From assembly GCF_021130785.1 (NCBI RefSeq), contig NC_060207.1, positions 104,965,001 to 105,029,000 of the forward strand: a stretch of DNA of 64,000 nt, written 5' to 3'. Shown piece by piece: positions 1 through 13,109 of the stretch. The notes under the pieces were generated by a model. That model did no database searches and had not been told where the DNA came from. It was given only the letters and a program-made list of their open reading frames with translations. This DNA is from Homalodisca vitripennis. Its lineage: Eukaryota > Arthropoda > Insecta > Hemiptera > Cicadellidae. Position 1 is the first letter of the stretch. Every line of letters begins with the position of its first letter. Both the position numbers and the translations under genes were made by a program.

Positions 1-389
1 AGAAGTAGCTGCTTGAAAAGTGTGTGTATTGGACCATCTATTTGAACTTTGAGATTATATTACAAAACAAAAATTAATCACAAAACAAAATGTTGCTAAG
101 CGCTAACCTCGAGAACGGATGAATCAATTCGGCTATTGATTTTTGTAAACTGAAATCCGAGGAAGGCTTATATGAAGAGAAGGATTAAAAAATATTACTT
201 GGAACATTTTACCTGTATAATTCTAAAAGAAATTAGTATTTATGTTGTATAATACAAATTTAACCAACACTAAACACATCTAGCTGAAGTTCAAAAATTA
301 CCGAAAACGTCATCTTACATTTAAGATTAATAAAATATTAAATACCAGTGCTTCATCCGTATTATAATGCAGATAGATAACAAGTACTA

Positions 390-2320
390 AATTAGTATCT
401 AAATTTTACTCCAGATTGTGCCAGGTTGAAAACAAATTTTTAAACGAATTAAAAACATAGTATGCGTTGAAAATACTACTTAAACAATGTTAAAAATCAA
501 CCTAATAGTCAAAGCTGTGATTATTTTCGCATAAGGTATTCCAAACTGCATGGTTTCCATGCCATTTGATATGCCATTTCAACAGTGGTTTAAGCATAAA
601 CAGAGAAATGAACATGAACATATCTCGACGATCCATTATTTCCCAGACTACAGTAAATAAAACCAAAAAACAGGATTTCTATAACTCTAGGCCTTATAAA
701 CGATTATTTCGGTATATTGCATGAACTTAATAAGGATTTTCTCTTTATATTAGAAGTAGATACGGAGCAGGTAGGATTTTCCAATAGCCCTAATATACAT
801 CTCAATCTTGCGTATATCTTCTTCATCGGGACAACAAGGAAAACCCACTTATGGCACTGGTAATATCCTAGACTAAAAGTTATTTACAAGGAGGTTGACA
901 CCATTTACTTAAATAGAACATTGCGCACTAACTACGTATACAGTTTTTTGATCGGGGCATTAAGTCAAACTCAACTGTAGCACCGTAAGAGAATTTAAAC
1001 AGCTGGCATCAGGCATCTTCAAACCAAAGTAGGCTAGCCATTTCTTCTTATATATACATATTTTTTTTTTCTTCCTTGGAACAACAAGGCAAAGTCTATT
1101 ATGGCACTAGAAATATCTTAGACTAGAAATGAAATACACAGGAGGGAGACTCAGGTTTGGTGCTGAAAATGTAATTTATTTCGAACCAGAAATGCTCCTA
1201 CAGGTGTACAACATGATGGTAACAGGTTAAACTCTGATATTCTTCACCGTAAACACCGAAATAAAATGCACCTGATGTGTGCATACTTACGTTTGAAACA
1301 TTTTATAAGACTCTATCATACTAAATCATAAGTGCTTTTACTGAGTAGTATAAGGACTTTGATTTAGAAATGTGCCTGCGAAGCCGTAGGTATATAATAA
1401 ATGAAATGGATGGTTTAGTGAATTAACTAATGCGGTTAATTCTTTTCGTAAAATATTTAGTTAATATGAAAAGAAGATCGGATAAGTAATCACAGGATAT
1501 TTTAAAAGTCATCAAAATGATAATATTTATGTCTTTGACACATCAGATGAAGTTTGTCAAAGAGACTGAAACATTCGCTTACATTTACATGTTATTACAG
1601 TACACAGTAATTGTAATGTAGACCGTAAAGACGAAGTTAATATTAAAATTTACTCCAGATTGGTTAGATATTATTAATGCCTTGGAAATACTATTTAGAT
1701 ACTGTTATTTAATCCATCCTAATAAACAACGCTCATTAAAAAATAAGCTTATTATTGTAAAAGCTCATTTTACATTATTTTAAAATCATACGTCTTTACA
1801 ATAAGACACCTCTATACCGGTTGGCCTTCTGGAATTTCTGGCTTATATGGAGTTGGTGTAGTGGCTTGTGAAAAAACAGAGAAACGAATACTAATCTCAA
1901 CAATCAATCCTTCTCACCTTACTGTCTGAAAAAGAAAACTTCTTTAGCATAAAACCTTATAAGCGATAACTTTAAAATATTGTATGAATGGAATGAGGAT
2001 TCATTCCTCGTAACTATAGAAATATACCACGGAAGTATACTTAATTTTTGATATTTATAGGCTTATCAACTATACCTACCATACTGGTACTGTAAATGCC
2101 ACTTTTAGAACAAAGTAGATTTCCGAGAGATATATAGTATATAATTTTTTTGTTGGGACAAGCAAAACATAATTGGGGACCGTAAGTGAATTTTAACGGC
2201 AGGAAGTAGATATTTTTTGACCTAAATAGGCTTCTCATCCTACTTATGTATAGACCTATACATGTTTTCTTCATCGGAACTACAATAACCTTAACTATTG
2301 CAATTGAAAATTCGTAGACC
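390..2320 (+). repeat. Ancient diverged direct duplication (period about 1.2 kb)
   Basis: Two stretches, roughly 400-1130 and 1640-2320, share collinear words in the same orientation. The anchors are AATTTTACTCCAGATTG near 408 and 1650, AACAGAGAAA near 600 and 1875, CCTTATAA followed by CGAT near 693 and 1955, and a CCGTAAG-GAATTT phrase near 984 and 2178. A CTTC(A/C)TCGG-ACAACAAGG phrase recurs near 820, 1070 and 2265, so a shorter sub-repeat is embedded. The spacing drifts between about 1190 and 1275 bases, which means many indels and old age. No coding frame survives and the element type is unknown. Confidence 0.5.
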
Positions 2321-2739
2321 GAAAGTATATGATAAGGGTTGAAAGTAAACGCTTTTTCATTGAGGTATGTTTCTGAGATCTATTTATTTATTTTTTATTG
2401 GTTGGAGCAACAAGGCAAACCCAGACATTTCGTCGGAAATTTAAGAGTCTGTCCTTAAACTATGACCCTATTAACATTGAACGCTGCAGTCATGCGTACC
2501 TGATGTAGCTTACTTGTGTTTCAAAAAGTAAATTGGTTCCACCGATTTAATGTTTTTAATTTAACGTTTTAATGAGTTGTTACATCTACCGTGTACTTTG
2601 AGTTAATAATAAAACACAGCGACAGCCAAACATTTATTTTAATCAAAAATCTATTGTACTATTTAAGGACTCATTATTTTATATTAAGCGTTTTGACATG
2701 GAAAGCACTGAAAGTTTACATGAAAAATCATATATTTGA

Positions 2740-3210
2740 TGTGCATAATCGTAGCTTGGTTACTACATTACTAAACTATAGTATGATCACTTTCAATTCT
2801 CGTTATATCAATATTGTCTTTTAAGTAAAAGAATATTACGTCCAGCCATCTTAACGTTAACATAAATACTCTTATGTTGAGTTTGGACAGTTTTAGAAAT
2901 TTTGAATACCTCAATACTTCGTAATTACCTACCTACAGTATTATATTTCTTTATATAAAACGAAAAGATTACATCCAAACAGGTAACCAATCAGTACAAA
3001 ATAGTATCCAATTCACTGGAAGCGACAATGTGTTCTAGAAGTTCACGAGATCTACCATTTCACTACAATGGAAACTAACCTAGCTAGCGCAATGAACATA
3101 GCCTCAATTCATGGACAATAGTGGAAACTAGTGAAACTCGACAGTTTGTTTTGGAGAGTTTATGTTGCTGAACAATAAAAAATAGCTTTGTCTTTTAAGT
3201 AAGAAATCAC
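2740..3210 (+). repeat. Diverged copy of a dispersed repeat shared with 32.8-36.5 kb
   Basis: The segment around 3090-3135 (AATGAACATAGCC, TTCATGGACAATAGTGG, AAACTAGT) matches the same order of words at about 36372-36417. The flanks (TTCTTTATATAAAACGAA against TTCCTATAAAATGAAGAA) also line up loosely with 36140. The copies have the same orientation. No open frame or terminal repeats are evident, so the class is unknown. Confidence 0.4.
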
Positions 3211-3219
3211 TATTTTTCT

Positions 3220-5080
3220 TTGAAGGTAATTGTCAAATGGATGATTGATATCCAGTGAACGTTGTGAATTTTATATTTAGTAAACTTTTCAATTTCATAT
3301 CCCCAAGTTCCTGACTATTCGCAGTGTGAGATATTTATGTTAAAATACATTTTATGTAATGAGACCTTTGTTGAAATTACAGTTATTAGCTGAGTTTAAG
3401 CGCAGTATCTCACATAGTTGGGTAAAATTACGTTGACACTTGTGTTGGTATCCAGGAAATAGCAGGCAAACGGATCGAGTACATTTTTATATTGAAAATT
3501 TCAGTTAACAGATGGAACACTTCGTGTGCAATGGATGTGCGCTGCTTAGGATGAAATGCGTCGAAATAATGAAATAGGTCACCATGGAATAATGCGGATA
3601 TTGCAAAACTAGTATTTTAAGTGATGACAACGCACGTTTCTGACTATTCATAACTATTGCTCGTATGGCTAATCTTGTTGTTGTGTGATTGGAACTACAT
3701 CTAACGTATATTCTAATAAATATATCAGAATCTCTTAGTATTGACATTATGAACAACTGAAGGTATGTTAAAACGCTTTTAAAATGTAATGCTTGAAACC
3801 AATTAAATTCTATAAAACAATTTGTATTCGTCACATGTATGTTAATATAGCTAAAATAAATAATTTTTACGAATATAAAAGATTTCTTGATCGTTTTAAT
3901 CAAAGCCAGATGGTTTACCTTCCGACTTTAGAATATTAGGTAGAACTATTAAAATAACTGGAATATATTGAGCATTAAAATAGCGTAATCTCATTCATAA
4001 GCATCCGGTGTCACGTATTGAACAATAGATCTAATGAAGGTGAGAACCAATGTGAATGTCATAGAACAATTCCAGGAATATTGGAACAATGTGCATTAAT
4101 TGGGGAAATTTCAGTGGTCAAAGAGTTATTACATCGGAATCGATATCAGAGTATACCTTTATAAACTAAGTACAATAAACCTCTCATCGTTTTGATTCTC
4201 TACAATTTTGCTCTGTAAACCTCTGCAGGAGTTGATTCTCCTGAAATACACAATAACAAGATGTCTGTATCTTCTAATTGTAGTTATTGTACCAAAGTAT
4301 AAAGAAATTAAATATTATAGCTATTTTATAGCCTTAATAGCCTAATTTACTAGCCGTGTTACCTATTTTTAACCATGAAAAAGAAATAGCTGTTTGGTTT
4401 CTAATTCAATTATTGTGTATTTATAGAATTACTTTTTTTGTTTAGTGAAAGTATTTATAAGTGAAACCCACAATACATTTAAGCCTAAATATTCATATTC
4501 AATTGATTTTTTAAGTATTCAAGCCATCTAATTTACTGGTTTTATGAGTAGCCGTGTATAACAGTGTTCTAGTATTAAATACTCGAACTATTACAATAAC
4601 ATATCCAGATACGCGTATTTTATGTAAATAGTTATTAAGCAAAGTATAACACTCATGGATTGACATTAATAAACATATAAGGAGCTTTTTATTACCAGAA
4701 AATGAAGCAATGTATTTAATTTGCAAAACAAACATTTGTATTAATTTTTTACAGATAAAAGTTAAAGATGGGTTTTACGTAACTAATGTTTTCAGATTAG
4801 TTATAGACTTTTAGATAAATCACAAATCGTTTGGTGTGATGTAGTTATGAAACATTGTCCCGTAAGGTTGGTGTAGTCCTAATTCGGCTCATAGTTGAGA
4901 ACATGGGTCCCTGGGGAATAATAGATCCTTTCTATGGGTAGTACCTTGGAGTAGTTCCTTCAAGTTTGAAACTATGTGTACATTCGTGAACATGTAAAGC
5001 GTTCATACAAATTTAGAAATTGACAACAATATTGAATATTTGTTGTAAATATGTCGGGCAATGATAACCTCTGTTTTCCC
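3220..5080. other. AT-rich stretch without recognisable genes
   Basis: I see no coding signature, RNA gene or clear repeat here. Open frames occur (for example 3505-3903 minus, 132 codons), but their composition follows the AT-rich background and they lack motifs. Confidence 0.5.
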
Positions 5081-5082
5081 TA

Positions 5083-5083
<1 letters not shown>

Positions 5084-5158
<75 letters not shown>
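5084..5158 (+). repeat. Compound microsatellite (AAC)n(AC)n
   Basis: About twelve AAC triplets run directly into about nineteen AC dinucleotides with no interruption. An apparent minus-strand open frame across it is only a readthrough of the repeat (poly-Val/Cys). Confidence 0.97.
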
Positions 5159-5165
<7 letters not shown>

Positions 5166-5529
5166 CAGAGAGAAGACCTATGGGAATGACTGATACGATT
5201 TAAATTCTTTTTTATTTGAGACACTAAAATGTTTTAAGATTAAACAAATAGGTCTAAAATTATATTAATCTACTACCAAAATGATAGATAAATATTTATG
5301 ACTTAAATGTTATATATGACAGTGTAACGTGGATTTCTGCCAGTTTAGGGTAGACGTCCGTCTACTTGTATATATCTCAGTGGTTTTAATGAGAAGTAAT
5401 TTCTAAAGAATAGAATACAAAGTTTATTTTTATGGATACGAAAGTTATTAATATTATTTTACTAAGGAGTAAAAAAGGGGAGAATAAATTAGATTTTTAA
5501 ATTATCGGTTGCATATTTACATTTTGAGT

Positions 5530-5980
5530 AGTTCAGTAACTTTTGTATAAAGATGAGTAATGATTTAGTGTGTTTACTCAAGAGCTTAAAGGATAACACA
5601 TGCGGATGGTAGAGGCAGGATGTCACTCAATCAGCTGTCTAAACACTGCTGTATGTGCGCTTTGCATAACTTAGTTTAATAACATTAAGTGGATTATGTT
5701 GGTAAATACACAATTAATGCTGTATCAAAAGCAAAACTATTTATTTTCAATATTGTGTATGTAATAATTGAGCATTGATATAAAAATAATTTTGTGGTTT
5801 ATCCCGACATAAACGAGATGTTTTAAAATCTTTCGTAAGTTACGTGTGTACATATGGGAAGTGATTTGTTTCTTGTAGGGAATGAGCTAAACTTGTTTTC
5901 AGACAATATAGTATTGACAGTTAAAATTGTATACAGTATACCTAAATTGTTTTAAGGCAACCTCATATATTCAAGTAATC
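5530..5980 (+). repeat. Dispersed repeat, partner of 39.09-39.50 kb
   Basis: Three anchors occur in the same order and orientation as at 39.1-39.5 kb: TTAAAGGATAACACATGCGG-TGGTAGAG near 5586 (partner near 39127), the AGATGAGTAATGATTTAGTG stretch near 5550 (near 39095), and TTGTTTTAAGGCAACCTCA near 5948 (near 39462). The offsets are almost constant, about 33.5 kb. The copies are strongly diverged and non-coding, and the element class is unknown. Confidence 0.45.
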
Positions 5981-6830
5981 TTATCTTGTAATATCTGGAG
6001 GCGTTATAACTTACAATTGGCCGAGCGTAAGCAAAGGGTTTAAGTAACTCAATGTATTTTATTTTTCTGTTTCTCTAATCGCACGATATTTTAAGAGCAA
6101 AATAATCTAAGGATTTAACATTTTGCACGAAGCTTCATTTCAGTTTAAGGAACATGGAATTCGATGATAGTGCATGTTACTCTATAGGACTTGCCTAAAC
6201 GGTCTCAACCATGGCGTCAACGTGAAAATTTCAGAATAAATACATTTCACGATAATCATATAGTATTATCATATAGCTTTAGAACATGTGACATAGTAAA
6301 ATATGTAGCGTATTGAAATAAAACTTAGCGACTTGAAATTTGCATGCTACTTCAACGAAGCTTGTTACGTGACATATGGTGTGTGCTAATTTAGGGATGG
6401 AACTAAAAGCAATAGAAAGTGCATTACTGACTTTTTAGTTTATATATTTCCATATGTGGACATGTGTATTTCATAATTTCCAAAAACATATGACTTGTAA
6501 AAAAATGAAATATAAAACTTTACCAATCAGATGTAAAATGATATTAATTAAATATATATCATTGCTGTCGGTTTATTAAATAAAATACAATTGTGGTATA
6601 TAATTGTTTTTATTATTTCCATTCACGCCTAATGTTTAAAGGAATTATTTGCACACATCACTAAAAATATTGTAATGAGCTACAAAAACAACCTGGAAAT
6701 ATTTGTAAATTTCAGTTTTCTATGGTGTTGAATGAAGTATGACCCCTCAATCAAATATGATAGCTATTAAAATTATTAGCACATTATAGTTTATAGTTAA
6801 ATAAATTCATAACTCATCATTGCCTAAGCG

Positions 6831-7100
6831 CTAGCAAAGCCTATCGCTCAAGGGCTGGGCCAGCGGGACACTATCAGGGCCAGGCGTCTTGCGGCACTGC
6901 ATGTGACCGACGACGGCCTTAGACAGCTCTGTATCAGTGAAGAATATCATCTGCCCAGGGTCGGCTGGAATGACATTATATTGGGTTGGAAACAAGATAT
7001 CCACTACATTGTCAATAAGTGAGGAATCTGGCCGGCTGCCGGGGCACGAAGTCCTCGCATTGTAACTCGGTATCCCTGTCCCCCAGGGCCGTTGTTCATG
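6831..7100 (-). pseudogene. R1-clade LINE pol fragment (linker and start of RT domain)
   Basis: On the minus strand one frame runs open for about 90 codons to a TAG at 6831-6833. It contains a PWGTG motif, then a DNVVDILFPTQYN stretch, and near its end KTPGPDSVP. In R1/TRAS-type LINEs, a PWG motif, an LFP motif and a K-x-PGPDG-(I/V)P motif occur in this order between the endonuclease and the reverse transcriptase fingers. The usual Gly of PGPDG is Ser here. The region is clearly more GC-rich than its surroundings. The catalytic RT boxes are absent, so this is a small internal fragment. The GC-elevated sequence to about 7380 may be its decayed upstream part, but I cannot read motifs there. Assignment to the R1 clade is inferred from motif order. 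Confidence 0.55.
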
Positions 7101-7399
7101 TTCCCTTACACTTGCTCCAGGTGATTGCTTGCTTCAAAGCTCACCTCGCTGTATAGAATTCCTCTGTGGTAGTATTAGGATTATTCACTCCCTCCGCCGA
7201 AAGCGGGTAATTATCAGCCCCAGGCTGAAGCACTTTCTACAGAGCAGTGCGATGTCCTCACACTACTTCCAACAGAGAATAACAGTACTTCCACCGTGTC
7301 TGGGGTTCCAAGACTGTTCATGCACCACCATAGAACTTACCCTTGTAGGAATGAAGACTTATGAAAAATTTAGTTCATGAAATCTTTCTCGAGATATCA

Positions 7400-10300
7400 A
7401 ATGGTAACTTTACATTTTTGTACCATCAGTTTCATATAAGTGTTTAAATAATAAAAGCCTACACACATTTTACTGTATGCTACTCACCAAGTTGCCAGAA
7501 TATTATGTTGGACGTGTTGAGGAAGTTAGGCTACATGTGTCATTTGTTTAAAACCTCGTATATTTATATTTAGTTTCCTTACAAATTTAATTATTCCACT
7601 ATTATTCGTTGTTATCACAGTTAACCACACGATCAATGTAAAAATGTCAATGTAAATGATAACGCCCAGAAATCATGGAGTGACATTAACTATTATTTAA
7701 ACCAGCGTTGTGCATACAGTGATCACAAAAGGGTGTCACAAACTTCTTTGGTTGATAGTATTCATTATAAAATAAAGGTATTACATAAATATAGATCGAA
7801 AATGTCTCGTTAAGCCACTAGTCTCCATTTTTATTTTTGTAAAACGTGAATAAATAAGAGAAAGAGAAAAGTAATTGTGTTATTTTCCGTAATATTAACA
7901 AAATGACGTCTGTTAAAAATATTTAAAGTCAAATAATAAAAAAAACTAATAAAGTTATAAAACATTTAATACGCATTTTGTCGAAACAGGATTGTTAGAA
8001 TTGTAAAGAAATTGTTTTAAATGGTTGGTGTCTTGTAAATGTTTTATATTTGACTTTAAGTATTTTTTAAACTAACTACCATTAATACGTGTGCGTTTAT
8101 TCATATTATCGTTCCCCATCAAAACTACATAGAAGTATACAGTAAAACTTTGAGTATACAGTTTGATTTTGAAACAATATGTAGTTGAAAAAAATTACCC
8201 ATACACTCCCCACGTCAAGAATAAAGTATTTGTAAAGATATGGACAACTAAGTGTGTAATGAAAAATTATATTAACCTAGTCATACCAAGTTCATTGGAA
8301 GATATTTTAAGCGTGTTGCTTTTAGAAAACTGGGAGAACATACCCATTTATTACAAACCTTATATATTGTCAAACTTGATTTGTTCCCATGAAAGATTCT
8401 AATATTAGTTTATAGTTACTTGTTAACCCCCACAACCAAGGACGTAAGAGTTTCCTTTGTAATCTTCATAAACAGAAAAATAGCAAGTCCACTTCAAAAT
8501 TTGTAATTTTTATTTTGACTAGATATTTTTACTAAACACACACTAGCTTTCTTAATAATTTTGAGACTAGAAATTATTTTGCTTATTAGATAATTTAATT
8601 TAATTGTTTAATATTTAAGCTATAACTTATTATAAAACGATGCTTACTGCACACGTAGCTTAATCTAAGTCTTATGTATATAAGTAAGGCAAAGACAAAA
8701 TGGCATTAATGCTGTGCAGTTGGTATCTTTCAATTGGCCAACTTGCTTTCGCTCTGTACATAATGCAGACTTCATCTCTCAGCCAAAACGCATCGTTTGC
8801 AATTTAATATATTAAATCACCATAGTTAATTAGTTTTTACCTCTCTCGTGGTACTATTAGTACCTGTTTATGTTGTTCCCTCTCCCCAAAACCTTTTTAG
8901 CGCATCTTTGTTGGCTGATGGACTTACGAAATAATAATTTCGGCGTCTTCGCTTGTAGATTCTCGTTCTGCCCGGGATAAGTGATTGCAGTGCCAGACAT
9001 ACTCAATTTAGTGGACTCTTTCCCTGTCATTGTTTGAGATAATTGTGATACAAGGTGTTATATTTTACAATAAACATTCGTCCTTTCCCACTGTCAATTA
9101 TTCAATTTATATAATTTTTAAGTTGATTCTTAATATCTGCACTGACGTAAAAGTTGCTAGTCCTTAAAGCTTAAATTAAAATTTATTTCTCTCAATTCAA
9201 TTAATTTACCGCATTCAAGCTTTTTTCTTTAATATATGTTGTATGTTACAATAGAAATGTGAGGAATAGGTGATCTAGCACAAAGCTGAGTAATATAATG
9301 GTTAATCTTTTTAGACAGGAAGATATAGTACTTAGATCGGTTAGAGAAATAAGATGTTTTGTTTTTTGAAATAAAAAATATTAGTTTATTATGTAAATAC
9401 TAAACGCTCTTCTTCAACGTACAAGGAAAGAGTTCGCCACACCACATTTAGCGTGTCAGGCTATGCTAAGGTTGCGTGTAAAATGTCAATCTCTTATTTC
9501 ATCAATATCCAGGTATGCTATGGGCAGATAATCACACAGAAAAAAAAATCATACAGAAAAGACATTCTTACAATTACAAATTGATCGTATCTGTTCTTGT
9601 AACATCTTTAAGAGAGAGTGAAGAATACCGCTATTGTTAGAAAGGGAGCTGCTACAAAACTTTACGGCGTTACCTCTATTTCTCACCTGGATTGACGTTT
9701 CTTTGTCCTTTTCATGTTACACAGGTGTGGCAGGAAGGAATTGTTCCTTTGTTATTTTTATGTGCCCTTTCTTAAATGAATTCTATTTGATCAGAAAACT
9801 TGGATTACTTGCTGAAGAATTCTGTAAAGGTTTGATGGGTTCATAAGTAAGTAAAATGTGGGTAGATAAACCCGTAAAAAATTTGACATTAAAAAATGTT
9901 ACATTACATACATATTATGTTACATATTTACATGCGATTCAATTATTTTCTCTCTCCTCTCTCTCTCTATAGTATATATATACATTCTTTCAATTCAAGT
10001 GTAAATACATGCGTGGCTAATGAAAACAACACGTACTATGTTTTATAGTTAATACTAATTACTAGTATTTTATGTGTTTGAGTTTACAGATATTTTTGTA
10101 AATTTATTTTATGTATTTTACCATAAAATTACATTTGATTCCATTAATTTCGAGTTAAAGGAAAGAGGTAATATTCTAATCACTAATCACATGTACTGAG
10201 ATTTTTAAATATAGTAGGTTATTTAATTTTTTTATTTCGCCAAACTTACATTCAGATAATTTTACTTGCCTTATGAATAGTTCAAGTTGATACTCCTTAT

Positions 10301-11930
10301 AAAGTACAACTGACCACAGTTAAAGGACCAATCCAACCAATACCTGTTATCAATACAAAATTATTTGAGTAGTTATCTGCCCTCCATTTGTACCATTTGT
10401 ATTCGCGAATCCTTTCTTGAGAAATTATATTTTCCTATACATTGAAAATTCAATTTTTTAAAAGTAATTTTTGTATATATTTCCCCCACAATATCTATTA
10501 ATTAAATTTATAAAAAATGTAGCATATGCTGCAACATGGTTATTCAAAATCAGTGAACTGTGATACTAAATGGAATATAATTTACTATTTAGAATTATTG
10601 TATAACAGATATAGACATACTTCTCGTGATAAATTTTATCCTCGCTTATTAGTTTGTAAATTGTTTCTAAAGAAATGAAGAAATGACAGAGTTTCTTAAT
10701 GAGTATGAAAAAGTAATTAAAACTTTATGCCACTTTAAGAGAGAGGGAGAGTGATAAATTATATAGTCTTTGACAGCGTGTAGCGACAGCCTATTGTTTG
10801 TAATATGAGTTTGTTCTTTTGTCTTAGATTCTCATATACAGTGGAGAGTTCTTAAGTATAAGTCTATCTTTCTAAAGATCATAATTACGATAGGCAGCAA
10901 GGAACAATAGTCTGTAACTTCTCAGTCAGATGTTTGGAGGTAGAGAGGTTCTCCGACTATATTAGGATTATACAGCAGTAGAAAATTAACCGCACTTAGG
11001 AAATCCCTCTTACTGGCATATCACTAGCACACAGGCTGTGTCACTGTATGCTGTTTTATTAAATGGTACCGAGGTAGTAGCCCCTAAGTTGCTAGTTTAC
11101 TAAGATACAAGAAAGTTTACCAAGAAAGAGTGTCTGGAAGGTAGCGAGTGTGACTAAGCACATCACGTAACTAACTAGTGGTTAGTAGTTAATATCACGG
11201 TGATGGATAACTTTTAGAGTATATGTTATAAATTAAACTAATTAAAAGTAAAATTAAAAGTAACTGGTTTAATATTAATAACAACATATTTAGAAAGTGA
11301 CAATGTAGCGGCTAGTATAGTAGTGTAGGATGACAGCCTATAGGTATATGAGAAGTGGTATTTATTTTTTATACTAGCTGCTATCCAAAATACACGTTAA
11401 TGATTGACAATGATGATAATATTATAAATATAAAACTAGTGAAACAATATGTACTTATACATAAATATAAATCATTTGTGTAATTATTGTGTTTAGAATT
11501 GCACGCAAGCGTCATACCGGTTATGCCAAAAGTATACAGTCTACAAAAACAGGTATACTCGTTCATATTAAGTAAGAATTGTCTACGCCTTATATATTTT
11601 ATGAAATATAAATATGCTTTGAGTAATATACATACTAAAGAATAGAGAAAGTTCAAAAAAGTTTCAACCACCAACCGAATGGCGATGTTTGTATAAACGT
11701 GCGTAGATGCTTGTACTAGGTTGTATGTGAATAAAACGATTGATATGAAGTTTTATTACATTCTACGGTTTGAAAAAAAATCAGCTTTTAGTTCAAATGC
11801 AGTGGAGACCTAGCCTCCGATTTGTTATTGAAACACCAACTATGGAAGTAGCATGCTGTTCAAGCAATTTATCGATACATGAAGCTCTTAAAAAGGAAAA
11901 CGGCCAGGTCAACCGTGTGCTAAGGGGATA
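7400..11930. other. AT-rich stretch without recognisable genes
   Basis: Apart from short low-complexity tracts (a TCTCTC/TATATA tract near 9955-9985) nothing can be supported. Open frames such as 8163-8402 (+), 9634-9846 (+) and 11381-11674 (minus) have no domain signature. Confidence 0.5.
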
Positions 11931-11937
11931 AACGCAT

Positions 11938-11940
<3 letters not shown>

Positions 11941-12000
<60 letters not shown>
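11941..12000. repeat. (TA)30 microsatellite
   Basis: Sixty bases of uninterrupted TA. It creates a spurious minus-strand open frame with an Ile-Tyr run. A second, short AATA/TA tract lies at 12103-12127. Confidence 0.98.
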
Positions 12001-12002
<2 letters not shown>

Positions 12003-12194
12003 AATAGTGACCTTTTTTCCTGACTCTACTGAAGATTCACATGGCTTAATTTCTAACATAACGAAGCGCTCAGTTGAAAGCATGGTATCCGAGTACTGAT
12101 AAATAAATAAATAAATATATATATATAATAAAAAGTAAAATAAATTATTTTATCAGCGATTTTAATTCCCATGGAAAATCAAGATATGGATATA

Positions 12195-12367
12195 GACTTC
12201 TGGGTACGGAGACTGCTCACCAGGTCAAGACATCCGTTTATGCTCCTCGTCCACTAACAACCCTAACTGACGTGTGGAACCGTGTCACTGCTCCTTTAAC
12301 GACAACAAAACGCGTTTTTCTTGGGAGGGATTTCACTACTGTTTTTATAATTGAAATAAGCGACTGA
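12195..12367 (+). pseudogene. Possible mariner/Tc-type transposase C-terminal relic
   Basis: From 12221 a frame stays open to TGA at 12365-12367 and reads QVKTSVYAPRPLTTL followed by TDVWNRV. Mariner-type transposases often end with an FFLWG-x-VK-x-VY motif, a proline-rich spacer and a helix of the form L-x-x-L-x-x-R-I. The preceding bases in another frame read DFW, so a frameshift may separate the FLW box from the VK-VY box. The block is GC-richer than the flanks. The catalytic DDD/DDE residues and the terminal inverted repeats are not visible, and only the tail would be present. The identification rests on a short motif and is tentative. Confidence 0.33.
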
Positions 12368-13050
12368 GGGATACATTTCTTAATATATTAAATAAAGTTT
12401 ATATCTCATCTATTTATTAGTCTCTAGATGGTTCATGTTAAATATATTCTTCATTAAATAGACTTACTTGTATTTACTCTATTTTTCTTAATATCTCCGT
12501 GTTTTAGCTATAACTCTAGAGTTGAAGATTGAGGTTTTCTTGCTGTCGTAAGAAAATAAACATAGAGATGGCTCAGTGCAATGATTAGTTTATTGTTACT
12601 GTTTTTAAGTTTATACAGAGTAACTAATTTGCTGGAAAATAAGAAAAGAAACGAATTATAGATTTTACGAGGACTTGTATATCATCATTTACTTTCTTAC
12701 GGGAGGAACCTTAAATTAATCGTAGGATATTATCACTAAACCTTAAAATTTTTAAACCAGAAGCTCTTATAACGTTCGTATATCTTTATTGAGGAATGAA
12801 GTACCAAATAAACCAATAGAACTATTAAGATAAAATTAAATTTTAAGTTCTCCTTGAAAGAATTACTAGATTGAAAACCAATTGAGTCACTAATCATACA
12901 TTTACGAAGTGATATTAACACATGCTACATACAAATACACGCTAAATACATTAATAATTAATGATATATATATTATATTAGTGTTGTTATATATTATTAT
13001 ATGTAACAGCAGAATTTAATTTCAATAAACATTGAATCACAAAAAGTACT

Positions 13051-13100
13051 TGCTCCGCCGGGACTCGAACCCGGATCTTTCATTGCCGAGTGAATATACC
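13051..13100 (-). repeat. tRNA 3'-half relic (T-arm), probable SINE or tRNA pseudogene remnant
   Basis: On the minus strand a perfect T-arm is seen: stem CCGGG / CCCGG around loop TTCGAGT, followed by an acceptor-like CGGAGCA. Box B (GGTTCGAGTCC) is intact. The 5' half (D-arm, box A and the matching acceptor strand TGCTCCG) is missing upstream, where plain AT-rich DNA begins. It therefore cannot be a functional tRNA. tRNA-derived SINEs in insects carry such a piece. Confidence 0.55.
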
Positions 13101-13109
13101 TGTATTAAT

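Noticed and set aside
3505..3903. 132-codon minus-strand open frame
   Set aside because: Composition follows the AT-rich background (Ile, Phe, Tyr, Ser). No domain, no splice or codon-use signal, and a frame of this length is expected by chance in 64 kb.
5003..5224. 73-codon minus-strand open frame
   Set aside because: Held open by the AAC/AC microsatellite (Val/Cys runs).
11793..12083. 96-codon minus-strand open frame
   Set aside because: Held open by the TA microsatellite (Ile-Tyr run).
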